Notes under the pieces: model-generated
Seen by the model: the letters and a program-made list of their open reading frames with translations, nothing else
Database searches by the model: none
Told to the model about the DNA's origin: nothing
Position numbers and translations under genes: made by a program
Shown: piece after piece, positions 16,639 to 27,000 of the stretch
Layout: each line of letters starts with the position of its first letter
How positions within the stretch are numbered: position 1 is the stretch's first letter
Source: Mycoavidus cysteinexigens
GTDB lineage: Bacteria > Pseudomonadota > Gammaproteobacteria > Burkholderiales > Burkholderiaceae
DNA length: 64,000 bases
Reading direction: 5' to 3'
Assembly: GCF_003966915.1 (NCBI RefSeq)
Contig: NZ_AP018150.1
Coordinates: 1,116,001-1,180,000, forward strand

Positions 16639-19600
16639 ATGCTAAATCCTCGCTTTATTCACCTCCGCCTTCATTCCGAATATTCAATCACCGATGGCAT
16701 TGTGCGCCTTGATGATGCAGTTAAAGCAGCTGCAGCTGATGGACAGGGAGCGCTTGCGCTCACTGATCTGGGCAACCTATTTGGTCTAGTCAAGTTCTAT
16801 CAAACAGCGCGTAGCGCAGGCGTTAAGCCTATCATCGGTTGCGATGTATGGCTGACTAACCCGTTAGATGGCGACAAACCCAGTCGGGTTTTGCTGCTCG
16901 TATGCGAGTTGCAAGGTTATTTAAATCTTTGCGAATTGTTAAGTCGGGCCTGGTTAACGAATCAACATCGAGGTCGCGCTCAAATTCAAATTGAATGGCT
17001 TGAGAGTGGTTTGGCGCAGGGTTTAATTGCTTTATCCGGCGGACTTACGGGCGATATTGGGCAGGCTTTTGCAGCCGGTAATGAAGAGGCTGCACGGCGC
17101 TTTGCGCAACGCTGGGCGCAGATTTTTCCTCAGCGTTTTTATCTGGAAGTGCAGCGTGCCGAGCTGCCTGGCGAGGCGCTTTATATCCAACAAGTCGCGG
17201 CGCTTGCCGCTGAGTTGCAGTTGCCGTTAGTGGCGACGCACCCAGTGCAATTTATGACGCCAGATGATTTCACTGCCCATGAGGCGCGGGTTTGTATCGC
17301 CGCCGGAAATTTATTGGCTGATCCACGCCGCGCTCGACCGTTTACGCGGGCTCAGTATTTTCGCACTCAAGCTGAAATGGCGGAGCTTTTTGCGGACTTG
17401 CCTTCTGCGCTAGCGAATACGGTTGAAATTGCTCAGCGCTGCAATTTGACGTTAGAGCTGGGCAAGCCCAAGCTACCACTTTTCCCAACCCCAGCCGGTC
17501 TATCGCTGGATGATTACCTAATGCAAGAGGCGCGGCAAGGGCTAGAGCAGCGCTTAGAGCAGTTATTTGCTGACGTGGCACAGCGTGAGCGCGAGCGCTC
17601 CACTTATTGTCAACGCCTTGAATTTGAATGCGCAACGATTATCAAAATGGGCTTTCCCGGCTACTTTTTAATTGTCGCTGACTTTATCAATTGGGCTAAA
17701 CAAAATGGCGTTCCGGTGGGCCCGGGTCGGGGCTCCGGAGCGGGCTCGCTGGTGGCGTTTGCGTTAGGCATTACAGATCTTGACCCGCTGCGCTATAAAT
17801 TATTGTTTGAGCGCTTTTTAAATCCAGAGCGCGTCTCGATGCCGGACTTCGATATTGATTTTTGTCAGCACGGGCGTGATCGCGTGATTCAATATGTGAA
17901 GAGTAAATACGGCGCAGATGCCGTCTCGCAGATCGCCACTTTTGGCACGATGGCGGCTAAAGCGGCGGTGCGGGATATTGGCCGGGTGCTTGATCTGGGC
18001 TATAACTTTACGGATGGGGTCGCTAAGCTGATTCCTTTTAAGCCCGGCAAGCATGTGACGATTGCCGATGCGATTAAAGAAGAGCCGTTGTTGGCGCAAC
18101 GTTTGGCAGATGAAGATGAGGTGCAACAATTACTTGAGTTGGCGCAGCGCGTTGAAGGATTAACCCGTAATATTGGCATGCATGCCGGTGGCGTGCTGAT
18201 TGCACCCGGCAAGCTCACGCATTTTTGTCCACTCTATACGCAACATATGCCGTTGGCGGAAAATGGCGCGGGCCTGACTGACAGCCAAGCCCATGGTGGG
18301 GCGGTAGTCAGCCAATATGATAAAGATGATGTTGAAGCCGTTGGCTTAGTCAAATTCGATTTTCTAGGGTTAACCACACTGACGATTTTAGATTGGGCTG
18401 AGCGCGATATTCGCCGACTTGATCCAAATCGTTCTGATTGGTCGCTGGCACAAGTCCCATTGGACGATCCAGCGACGTTCTCGTTTCTAAAAAAAGCCAA
18501 TACAGTGGCTGTGTTCCAGCTTGAAAGCCGCGGCATGCAAGGGATGCTGAAGGATGCTCAGCCTGATCGCTTTGAAGACATTATTGCGCTGGTTGCGCTA
18601 TACCGTCCTGGGCCAATGGATCTGATTCCGAGTTTTTGCGCCCGTAAGCATGGCCGCGAGAAAGTCGATTATCCTGATCCACGCGTAAAAGACGTGCTGG
18701 CAGAGACCTATGGCATTATGGTCTATCAAGAGCAGGTCATGCAGATGGCGCAGATCATCGGTGGTTATTCATTAGGTGGCGCTGATTTATTACGCCGCGC
18801 TATGGGTAAGAAAAAACCTGAAGAAATGGCGCAGCATCGCGCACTCTTCCGCGAGGGCGCGGCGCAAAATGGGTTAATGCGCGAAAAAGCCGACGAAATT
18901 TTTGATTTGATGGAAAAATTCGCCGGTTACGGTTTTAACAAATCACATGCGGCGGCCTATGCGCTGCTTGCATATCAGACCGCTTGGCTCAAAGCGCATT
19001 ATCCGGCTGAATTTATGGCGGCTAATATGAGCTTGGCGCTAGATGACACCGATAAAATCAAAATTTTATTTGAAGACTGTCAACTGAACCATCTAACGGT
19101 ATTGCCACCTGATATTAACCGCTCAGTGTACCGTTTTGAACCCGCCGCAGAAAGCGCGGGGCAGCCGGCGCGCACTATTCATTATGGGCTTGGCGCGATT
19201 AAAGGAAGCGGCCAAAGCGCGATTGAAGATGTTTTGCGCGCGCGCGCTGAAAAGCCGTTTACCGATTTGTTCGATTTTTGTTTACGGGTCGATCGCCGTA
19301 TTGTCAATCGCCGCACGATTGAAGCCTTGATTCGCGCTGGGGCATTTGATGCCTTGCATCCCAATCGCGCTCAATTATTGGCCTCCGTAACGCTTGCGTT
19401 AGGCGCTGCTGAGCAGCGGTGTGCGCATGAATTGCAAGCGGGTTTATTTGACCAGACTGAGCTTGCCGACGGTTGCGAGCTTGTCGCTGAACCTGCATGG
19501 TCAAAAAAACGCTTGTTGCAGGAAGAAAAAGCGGCCTTAGGTTTTTATTTATCTGGACATTTATTTGATGCCTATCGCAGCGAAGTCAGTCGTTTTGCTA

Positions 19601-20202
19601 AACAAAAACTGAATAATTTGCAGGAAGGGCGGGATAAGCTGGTTGCCGGGGTGATTAACAGTATCCGTACGCAGCTGACGCCGCGCGGAAAAATGCTTAT
19701 GGTGATGCTGGATGATGGTACAGCACAATGTGAAGTGACAGTGTTTAATGAGCTTTATGACGCGAACCGAGAGTTGTTCAAAGAAGATGAACTGCTGATC
19801 GTCACAGGCAATGCGCGCTATGATAGCTTCACCGGTGGCATTCGCTTAAGCGCTGGTGCGGTGCTAGATTTGGCGCGCGCGCGCGGTTCTTTTGCGCGAG
19901 TTCTGCGTATCTCAGTGAATCACCAAGTTAACTCGCGTAGATTGCATGAGCTTTTGCAATCGCACAAGGCAGTGAGCGATCTAAGCTCGTCTAGCAATCC
20001 AATGCATAAGCCGGTCGGGCGCGCCTACGACCCTCCAAAAAGAGAACCCAATAGCGGTTTGCCGGTGCTGATCGATTACTGTAACCAAGCGCTACGCAGT
20101 GAGTTTACGCTGGGGGATGGATGGCGCGTTAAGCCTTCGGATGAGTTGCTGGTTGAGTTGAAAGCTGAGGCTTGGGCGACTTCAGTCGAAGTGATTTATT
20201 AA
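16639..20202 (+). CDS. dnaE: DNA polymerase III alpha subunit, 1187 aa
   Basis: Replicative DNA polymerase. The N-terminal PHP domain starts with FIHLRLHSEYSITDGIV. The palm carries the catalytic aspartates in PDFDIDF (~402/404) and VKFDFLGL (~572). GPGRGSGAGS, GRVLDLGYN and HAGGVLIAP are also standard for the family. A tandem HhH region and an OB-fold follow toward the C-terminus. The length is normal for beta-proteobacteria. An ATG 20 codons upstream in frame (16579) exists, but the family start is MLNPRFIHLRLHSEYS, and the upstream stretch overlaps a promoter-like sequence. The product works with DnaN, DnaQ and the DnaX clamp loader encoded at 58.7 kb. Confidence 0.97.
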   Translation: MLNPRFIHLRLHSEYSITDGIVRLDDAVKAAAADGQGALALTDLGNLFGLVKFYQTARSAGVKPIIGCDVWLTNPLDGDKPSRVLLLVCELQGYLNLCELLSRAWLTNQHRGRAQIQIEWLESGLAQGLIALSGGLTGDIGQAFAAGNEEAARRFAQRWAQIFPQRFYLEVQRAELPGEALYIQQVAALAAELQLPLVATHPVQFMTPDDFTAHEARVCIAAGNLLADPRRARPFTRAQYFRTQAEMAELFADLPSALANTVEIAQRCNLTLELGKPKLPLFPTPAGLSLDDYLMQEARQGLEQRLEQLFADVAQRERERSTYCQRLEFECATIIKMGFPGYFLIVADFINWAKQNGVPVGPGRGSGAGSLVAFALGITDLDPLRYKLLFERFLNPERVSMPDFDIDFCQHGRDRVIQYVKSKYGADAVSQIATFGTMAAKAAVRDIGRVLDLGYNFTDGVAKLIPFKPGKHVTIADAIKEEPLLAQRLADEDEVQQLLELAQRVEGLTRNIGMHAGGVLIAPGKLTHFCPLYTQHMPLAENGAGLTDSQAHGGAVVSQYDKDDVEAVGLVKFDFLGLTTLTILDWAERDIRRLDPNRSDWSLAQVPLDDPATFSFLKKANTVAVFQLESRGMQGMLKDAQPDRFEDIIALVALYRPGPMDLIPSFCARKHGREKVDYPDPRVKDVLAETYGIMVYQEQVMQMAQIIGGYSLGGADLLRRAMGKKKPEEMAQHRALFREGAAQNGLMREKADEIFDLMEKFAGYGFNKSHAAAYALLAYQTAWLKAHYPAEFMAANMSLALDDTDKIKILFEDCQLNHLTVLPPDINRSVYRFEPAAESAGQPARTIHYGLGAIKGSGQSAIEDVLRARAEKPFTDLFDFCLRVDRRIVNRRTIEALIRAGAFDALHPNRAQLLASVTLALGAAEQRCAHELQAGLFDQTELADGCELVAEPAWSKKRLLQEEKAALGFYLSGHLFDAYRSEVSRFAKQKLNNLQEGRDKLVAGVINSIRTQLTPRGKMLMVMLDDGTAQCEVTVFNELYDANRELFKEDELLIVTGNARYDSFTGGIRLSAGAVLDLARARGSFARVLRISVNHQVNSRRLHELLQSHKAVSDLSSSSNPMHKPVGRAYDPPKREPNSGLPVLIDYCNQALRSEFTLGDGWRVKPSDELLVELKAEAWATSVEVIY

Positions 20203-20215
20203 GTCAACGCCTTAT

Positions 20216-20260
20216 ATGCTGGACTTAAGTTGACGAATAGATTGAGTCCAGTATCTTTTG
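20216..20260 (+). terminator. Probable terminator after dnaE
   Basis: ATGCTGGACTTAA (20216-20228) can pair with TTGAGTCCAGTAT (20242-20254), with one or two weak pairs. It is followed by TCTTTTG. It lies just after the dnaE stop codon. Confidence 0.5.
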
Positions 20261-20453
20261 CACAGAGTCTTCAGTACATTTTCAAGCGAAAGGGCGCTGT
20301 ACGCTTTTAGCGTAAGTACGGCCTCACAAAATGAAAAAAGAAATTTGTACTTTATGTAGGAATGCTAAATAAGCATCAGTTTAATTTATCGGCGCTCTCT
20401 ACATATGCTGTCAACGGTTAGATAATAGGATCAGTTACAGTGGAGACCTTTAA

Positions 20454-21812
20454 ATGCAGCAGAATTCATTGCTTACTGATGCTTCAGCATTGGCTTCATC
20501 AGAATCAAAATCAGAATTAAAGGCGATCCGCTGGTGGCGGATCATGGATGAGCACCGTATTAGCGTCATTCCGCTGCCAATTTATTGCGTGCTATTCGTG
20601 AGCCTTGGGGCTCTCCTAGCAATAGAAAAATTTTCAAGCGAAATCTCGGTTATCTTCGCCATGCTTGCGGTACTGGGTTGTGGCTGCGCTGAATTGGGTG
20701 CACGCATCCCAGGTTTGCGCCAAATTGGTGGCTCGGTTATCTTGACCGTATTGCTGCCCTCTTATCTGGTCCATCGTTCGCTGTTGCCAACTCAACTCGT
20801 GCAGTCTGTGAGCGACTTCTGGCAGGCTACGAATATTCTTTATCTATTTACCATTGCGGTTATCGTCGGTGGTATTTTGAGTATGGATCGGCAACTTCTA
20901 ATTAAAGGTTTTGCTAAGCTTTTCATCCCGCTGGCTGCGGGGTCGATTACGGCGGCAGTAGTCGGTACACTAACTGGCATGGCGCTCGGACTCAGTGCGC
21001 ACCATGCCTTTTTTTATCTCGTCATTCCGATTATGGCCGGCGGCCTTGGCGAAGGTGCGATTCCGCTCACGCTAGGTTATGCAGCGATTTTACAAATCCC
21101 ACAATCTCAGCTATTTGCCCAAGTTGTGCCGCCTGTGGTGTTGGGTAATTTGACGGCCATTGTATGTGCAGCGCTTTTTCATCAGCTTGGCAAGCGCTAT
21201 CCGCGCTTCAGTGGTAATGGTCATTTATTGCCAGTAACAGCGCCCGCTTTATCGCTTGAGGAAAAGCCATGCTCAGTAACCGTTGAACATATAGCTGCGG
21301 CCGGGATGATTGCGCTTGGCTTATATGTGGCAGGTACGGTGATTTATCAATTTACTGGCTTGCCAGCGCCGTTAGGCATGTTGTTGCTCACGGTGCTGGT
21401 TAAACTAACCTGCGTTATCCCGCCTAAGTTTGAGCAGGGCGCGCATAAAATGTACCACTTTTTTGCTGTGGCTTCCGCTTACCCGATTTTGTTTGGGATT
21501 GGTTTGATTTTAACGCCTTGGGATGCGCTGTTAGAAGCTCTAACGCTAGCGCATTTTGTCACCATCTTTGCTACGGTAGTCACCCTAACTGTAGTTGGTT
21601 TTGTGGTTGGACGCTGGGCGGGCTTGCATTCAGTTGAAAGTGCAATTGTTAATGCGTGTCATAGTGGCATGGGGAGCGTAGGAGATATGGCGATTTTAAC
21701 CGCGTCGCACCGCATGCAATTAATGCCGTTTGCGCAGCTTGCGACCCGCATTGGCGGAGCGCTTACGGTGATGCTGGCGCTGCTCATTTTGAGCCAATTG
21801 CCCCCCGCATAA
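20454..21812 (+). CDS. 2-hydroxycarboxylate transporter family protein, 452 aa
   Basis: A polytopic inner-membrane protein with about 11 hydrophobic helices after a ~35-residue cytoplasmic N-terminus. It has the two re-entrant-loop motifs of the 2HCT (CitS/MaeN/CimH) family: AGGLGEGAIPLT at ~194 and CHSGMGSVGDMAIL near 400. Members exchange or symport citrate, malate or lactate, often with sodium. The substrate cannot be read from the sequence. GGAG precedes the ATG. It is monocistronic between dnaE and IS remnants. Uptake of host carboxylates would suit an intracellular lifestyle, but that is inference. Confidence 0.88.
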   Translation: MQQNSLLTDASALASSESKSELKAIRWWRIMDEHRISVIPLPIYCVLFVSLGALLAIEKFSSEISVIFAMLAVLGCGCAELGARIPGLRQIGGSVILTVLLPSYLVHRSLLPTQLVQSVSDFWQATNILYLFTIAVIVGGILSMDRQLLIKGFAKLFIPLAAGSITAAVVGTLTGMALGLSAHHAFFYLVIPIMAGGLGEGAIPLTLGYAAILQIPQSQLFAQVVPPVVLGNLTAIVCAALFHQLGKRYPRFSGNGHLLPVTAPALSLEEKPCSVTVEHIAAAGMIALGLYVAGTVIYQFTGLPAPLGMLLLTVLVKLTCVIPPKFEQGAHKMYHFFAVASAYPILFGIGLILTPWDALLEALTLAHFVTIFATVVTLTVVGFVVGRWAGLHSVESAIVNACHSGMGSVGDMAILTASHRMQLMPFAQLATRIGGALTVMLALLILSQLPPA

Positions 21813-21838
21813 TGCATAAAAATTCCGCTCAAGCGCGG

Positions 21839-21858
21839 ATGGGTAATCCCCCATTTTT
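21839..21858 (+). terminator. Possible Rho-independent terminator of the transporter gene
   Basis: ATGGG and CCCAT flank a short loop and run into TTTTT. A second small GC hairpin (CCGC/GCGG) lies just before it. The stem is short, so the call is tentative. Confidence 0.45.
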
Positions 21859-21880
21859 AATAGTTTTTAAAAGTAGAACA

Positions 21881-22159
21881 CTAAGCTGCGAGAGCTAACT
21901 TTTGTTTTGGGGGAATGCCTCCAATGGCCATGTTGGGCCGTTCATGATTATAAAACCATAGCCAACGGGTGGCGCACTCTTGTACTTGTTCGAGCGTATC
22001 GCATAGATCCTGAGCTAGCTAATCATAGCGGACCGTCCGGTTATAACGCTCAATATAAGCGTTTTGCTGTGGGTTACCTGGCTGGATAAATTCCAAAGTG
22101 ATACAGCGTTGCCGCGCCCAAGTTTGCATCGCGATACTTACATATTCCGGGCCGTAGTA
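21881..22159 (-). pseudogene. IS3-family OrfB, C-terminal fragment with an amber stop
   Basis: On the minus strand the text reads GPEYVS, then PGNPQQNAYIERYNRTVRYD, a TAG stop, LAQDLCDTLEQVQE and WLWFYNHERPNMAIGG, ending KQKLALAA. This is the last third of an IS3-family integrase. The in-frame TAG replaces the usual Trp after the catalytic Glu segment. The 5' part is missing where an inverted fragment joins near 22160. Confidence 0.8.
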
Positions 22160-22420
22160 CATTATCAACGCAAACATTCTTCAGAAAATAACCAAATTGC
22201 AGAATGGTTGATTCGATTGACAAGCACGCAGCGCAATTGGGGATTTGGTTTATGCTTTTTGTATCTGCGAATCAAACCGAAAAAGCGCTTGCTCCGCGAA
22301 AAACCTCAACCGCTTGCGGAGCCTGAAAAAACTAATGAGGTGTGGTCAATGGATTTTATGCAAGACCAACTCTCAGACGGAAGAAGCATCCGGCTGCTCA
22401 ATGTCATTGATGATTTTAAT
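22160..22420 (+). pseudogene. IS3-family OrfB, internal fragment in opposite orientation
   Basis: The plus-strand text QRKHSSENNQIAEWLIRLT, RNWGFGLCFLYLR, then IKPKKRLLREKPQPLAEPEK and NEVWSMDFMQDQLSDGRS is the middle of an IS3-family integrase. The stretch normally lying between FLYLR and IKPKK (the HKRVYR region) is deleted. The frame breaks after NVIDDFN. It is probably from the same IS type as the neighbouring minus-strand piece, rearranged. Confidence 0.75.
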
Positions 22421-22536
22421 TGTATTAGTTCCGACTTGATCGTACAGTAAGGCCATTGCCAAATGGTGGGGTTATCCGGTTTGATAGAGGTGCGAATCTT
22501 TATTAAACCAGCGCGTAAGCGCGTAGGAATAACCCC

Positions 22537-23190
22537 ATGTATAGTGTTCATCAAAATATCATTAAACACAAGGTCGGTTTGCTCAATTTGGCAACAGAAC
22601 TTGGTAACGTGTCTCGCGCCTGTAAGGTGATGGGATTTTCCCACGATACATTTTATCGGTATCAAACGGCGGTAGAAACAGGCGGAGTGGATGCTCTGAT
22701 CGATGCCAATCGTAGAAAGCCCAACCTTAGAAATCGTGTTGAAGAAGCCACCGAAATAGCGGTAGCTGACTTTGCTTTGGAACAACCTGCTTTTGGCCAA
22801 GTCCGAGTCTCCAACGAACTGCGTAAGCGGGGTATTTTTGTTTCCCCATCGGGAGTACGGTCAGTTTGGCTACGGCGCGATTTAGAGTCATTTAAAAAGC
22901 GCCTTTCAGCGCTGGAGAAGCACATTGCTGCAACAGGTCGTGTTCTGACTGAAGCACAGGTTGTTGCGCTCGAAAAAAAGCAGGAAGACTGACGTAGCGC
23001 ACGGTGAGATCGAAACAGCTCATCCTGGTTATCTTGGCAGCCAGGATACATTTTATGTTGGCACGATCAAGGGTGTAGGCCGAATCTACCAGCAAACCTT
23101 CGTGGATACCTACTCGAAGTGGGCGGCAGCTAAGCTTTACACAACCAAAACGCCCATTACTGCAGCAGATCTTTTGAACGATCGAGTGTG
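22537..23190 (+). pseudogene. IS481-like transposase, frameshifted and truncated
   Basis: Residues 1-151 are intact: HNIIKHKVGLLN-type opening, a helix-turn-helix at NVSRACKVMGFSHDTFYR, and ANRRKPNLRNRVEEATEIAV. One extra T near 22990 then ends the frame at KKQED. The continuing text DVAHGEIETAHPGYLGSQDT and GRIYQQTFVDTYSKWAAAKL is in another frame. It stops at LLNDRV where a palindrome begins. The catalytic C-terminus is gone. TGGGGTTAT near 22463 and ATAACCCCA near 22530 form an inverted pair just upstream. Confidence 0.8.
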
Positions 23191-23264
23191 GTGTTGACGA
23201 CCTTTGACGGACACTTTTAAACTACCTAAAAGGAGTCTGTAATGCGTCAAAGGTCGTCAACACC
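23190..23264. repeat. 75-bp element with perfect 20-bp inverted ends
   Basis: GGTGTTGACGACCTTTGACG (23190-23209) and its exact reverse complement (23245-23264) flank a 35-bp core. The core contains AAAGGAG 8 nt before an ATG (23243), as if a gene start had been copied into the palindrome. The frame from that ATG stops after 11 codons. It marks the point where the IS481-like transposase is cut off. It is probably the junction of two IS ends. Confidence 0.6.
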
Positions 23265-23656
23265 AATTTCCAATTGATTCATGGAAACACTTTACTGTCC
23301 GTGAGAGGGGGGCAACACCAATCGAGCACCAAAAAAGCGCATCACGATACCCGGTTATTCAAATTGCCTTCGCTTGCCTACTTCTTTATCGAGTCGCTAC
23401 TCATTTCAACCAGCACGATTTCAAAAATTCTTCCTAAAATCGGTCACAATCATTTTGAAATGACCGGTCACGATGCTCTGAAATACGCAACGCTGTGCAT
23501 CACACAGCGCGACATAGTGTGTCAAATACTTCTGATAGTCCGTACCATTTAGCGAGCAAAGCTACAGATAGACTCTGCTGCTAAAATCGCGCCTAAGAAA
23601 AAATCCGCACAGATTGAGATCGGTGCGTCTTGAATAAACAGGCTAAGGGGAAAAGG
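23265..23656. other. Intergenic region with probable IS21-like end
   Basis: Contains ATCGGTCACAATCATT and GACCGGTCACGATG near 23440-23475. These resemble the repeated GGTCACG-type termini of IS21-family elements. No intact gene is present. A short frame ending at 23632 (SAAKIAPKKKSAQIEIGAS) may be the 3' end of a lost gene. Confidence 0.35.
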
Positions 23657-24043
23657 GTGGAAAGCATCAGATATGTATGGAGGGAGACCTCCATCAATTT
23701 TTGGGGAGGACGTGATTCTCCCAAGTCAGCGAGAGATTTACACCAGGAAGCGCGTGCTTATGAGAAGCGAGGTGAACTGGAAAGCGCCCAAGCTTGCTAC
23801 CTTAAAGCATTGTGTGCGGCGGAAAAAGCACAGGGTATGAATCCGTCTGAAACCAAAATGTATCAAACTCTTGCTGAGATCAATCTAGATTATGGTTGTT
23901 TATTGGAAAAGCAGCGTAAGTCCGCCGAGGCTGGAAATGCCTATCAAGAAGCCAAAAGATACGGGCTTGACGCATATCAATTAGAGCCGCATCAACCCGA
24001 AATTCAGATTTTGCTCCAAAACATTGGCCTTTCTTACAGTTAA
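23657..24043 (+). CDS. TPR-like protein, probably the N-terminal part of the adjacent NACHT-HEAT gene, 128 aa
   Basis: GTG start with AAGGGG upstream; a TTG at 23630 is an alternative. Helical TPR-like pairs are visible (DLHQEARAYEKRGELESAQ; MYQTLAEINLDYGCLLEKQ; AGNAYQEAKRYGLDAYQLE). It ends at a TAA (24041) after NIGLSYS. The next large gene continues in the same reading frame one codon later (TAT TTG...). The NACHT-WD40 protein in this window has a similar TPR-like start followed by NACHT in one polypeptide. So this is either half of a gene split by a nonsense mutation or the first cistron of a pair. Confidence 0.6.
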   Translation: MESIRYVWRETSINFWGGRDSPKSARDLHQEARAYEKRGELESAQACYLKALCAAEKAQGMNPSETKMYQTLAEINLDYGCLLEKQRKSAEAGNAYQEAKRYGLDAYQLEPHQPEIQILLQNIGLSYS

Positions 24044-24046
24044 TAT

Positions 24047-27000
24047 TTGATTTCTAGAAGGCAAGGAGTTCAATCAGATCAGGTACTCCAAGAAACCGTT
24101 CAGCGGGTCCAGGAAGATAGGACTCGACAGGAGGCCATTCGTAGTGGATCTTCCCAGCCAATCAATAACTTAGTAGCAGAAGAGCGATCGATTACACAAA
24201 TCATTGGCAGTGGTGTGCAGAATGCCCAAATCAACGGCTCAGGTAACACCGTCACCATGATTCATGGCCCAACGGCGACTATTGCCTCGTTGGCCGATTT
24301 ACGTAAAGCGCTCTACGAGCATTACCAACGCTCCAATCTATGGATTCAGCGGGTATCCAGCGATAAAAAAATTTCATTAGCTGATTGCTATATCAATCTG
24401 GCGATCGTAGAAAGTCAGGCACAACGCGAAAATGATAAAAAAGAGCTGGAAAAGCAAAAAGCGAATTTTGAACGCCTGCCCAGCAGTGAGCGGCTTGAGG
24501 CGACCAATCCCAACAAATTGATTCAGCTCAAAAAGCTTTTTGAAGTACAGAAATTACGAGATGGCTCAGAAGGAGTGCCCAAGCGGATTTTGATTCAGGG
24601 GCGAGCTGGGATCGGCAAGACCACGTTATGTAAAAAGATGGTGTATGAATATCATCAGAATGGACAGTGGCAAGATCAATTCGAGAGCGTATTGTGGATC
24701 CCCTTACGGTACCTCAAAACGCATCCCCCTAAACGCTTAGAAGACTTGCTGTGCGATCAGTATTTTGTGGGTCATGAAAATAGCCAAGCGCAGGCTTTAT
24801 CGACAGTGTTGCACGCCCATCAAGACAAGACTCTTTTTATTCTAGATGGGTTAGATGAGGTTACGAGCGAACTGAGTAGAGCCGATCGGTTAGGAGCCTT
24901 TTTAAAGGTATTACTTGATCAGGAGCATGTTGTTATCACTTCCCGGCCTAACGGAATCGATGCAAACACGCTGAATAAGCTGGATTTAGAATTAGAAACG
25001 GTCGGGTTTAGTCAGGATGATGTGCAGAAGTATATTCAAAAATTTGCGCCAGAACCCCAGCAATCGGCTATTCAGCAGTTTATAAAGGATACGCCGTTGA
25101 TTCAGGGATTGGTCAATATCCCGATCCAACTCGATGCGCTCTGTTATAGCTGGGATAAGCTACCTAAAAGTCAAACTGTGACGATGGCGATACTCTATCG
25201 GGCTATGGTGGATAAATTATTGCGTAAAGACTGTGAACGCTTAGAAAAAGAAAACAAGGGCAAGCCATTAAGCCCACTAGCCATCCAAACGTTGTCTAAT
25301 ACAAAGCTAAAAAAGCTGATGGCCGATGAAATTCATTATTTAGAATACTTAGCCTTTAAGGGATTAGAGAAGGAAAAAATAGAGTTCAGTTTAGATGAGT
25401 TAAATCAGCGTCAAGAGGAACTCGAAGCTCAAATGCCCGAGGGGATCGAGCTGTCTTATAGCTTTACAACGGATTTGAAAAAGACGTCGTATTTAGACAC
25501 AGCAGATAGGCATCGCCCCGAATCGGAGCGTCACTATCACTTTCTGCATTTAACGTTTCAGGAATTCTTTGCGGCTAAATTTCTGGTCCGGCATCTAGAA
25601 AAGCCTGCAAAAACAGAGAGAATATTTTCTTCTGAAAAAGTTGCCTCTACCAGCTTAGGTGTAATGCCTAGCCAAGAAGAACTCGAAACATTTATTGCTA
25701 CGCATAAATATAACCCACGTTATGAGATTGTGTGGTGGATGGTGGCAGGGTTACTGGAGAACGCAGCATTAGAGCCTTTCTTTAGATTGTTAGAGCAGGC
25801 ACCACATGACCTGATTGGCATGCGTCATCAGCAGGTGATGATGGGATGTTTGAACGAAGCTCGAACTCAATTGAGAGAAACGAGAATCCTGAGGCTGGAA
25901 ACTGAATTAATGCAGTGGCTGGATTTCGAGCTCAAAAATAGGATAGATGATTGCTACAACTACAGCCGTTTAGGTCGCCAAAGTACTTTCCCTGAGAATC
26001 TACTGATCACGGGTTTACGTAGACCCGAAGATGAAAAGATAGAAATTATTGAAACGTTAGGTAGTCGCCAGACTTTATCATCCGACGCTATTTCGGCCCT
26101 GGTCTCGGTGTTGAAGGATGAATATGAAAACGAGTATGTCAGGTCTCGAGCAGCCTCTGCCTTAGGCCGCCAGGGCACGCGGTCGTTGGAGGCTGTCTCG
26201 GCTTTGATCTCGGTGTTGAAGGATGAGGATAAAAACGAGGAGGTCAGGGCTAGTGCAGTCGATGCCTTAGGCAGCCAGCGTACGCTGTCGTTGGAGGCCA
26301 TCTCGGCCTTGATCTCGGTGTTGAAGGATGAAGATGAAAACGAGGAGGTCAGGGCTTGTGCAGTCGATGCCTTAGGCCGCCAGGACACGCTGTCGTTGGA
26401 GGCCATCTCGGCCTTGATCTCGGTGTTGAAGGATGAAGATGAAAACGAGGAGGTTAGGTCTCATGCAGCCTCTGCCTTAGGCGGCCAGAGTACGCTATCG
26501 TCGGACGCCGTCTCGGCCTTGATCTCGGCGTTGGGGGGAAGAAATGTGGATGTCAAGTGGAGTGCCGCTTCTGCCTTATACAGCCAGCGTACGCTGTCGT
26601 TGGAAGCCGTTTCGGCCTTGATCTCGGCTTTGCAGGATGAAAACGCGTCTGTCAGGTCTCGTGCAGCCGAAGCCTTAGGCCGCCAGCGTACGCTGTCGTT
26701 GGAGGCCATCTCGGCCTTGATCTCGGCGTTCAGGCATGAAAACGAGTATGTCAGGTCTCGTGCAGTCTCTGCCTTAGGCGGCCAGCGTACGCTGTCGTTG
26801 GAGGCCATCTCGGCCTTGATCTCGGCTTTGCAGGATGAAAATGCGTCTGTTAAGTTGGGTGCAGCCTCTGCCTTAGGCGGCCAGAGTACGCTATCGTCGG
26901 ACGCCGTCTCGGCCTTGATCTCGGCATCGGAGGATAAAAACGCGTCGGTCAGGTCTCGAGCAGCCTATGCTTTAGGCAGTGAGTGTACGCGGTCGTCGGA

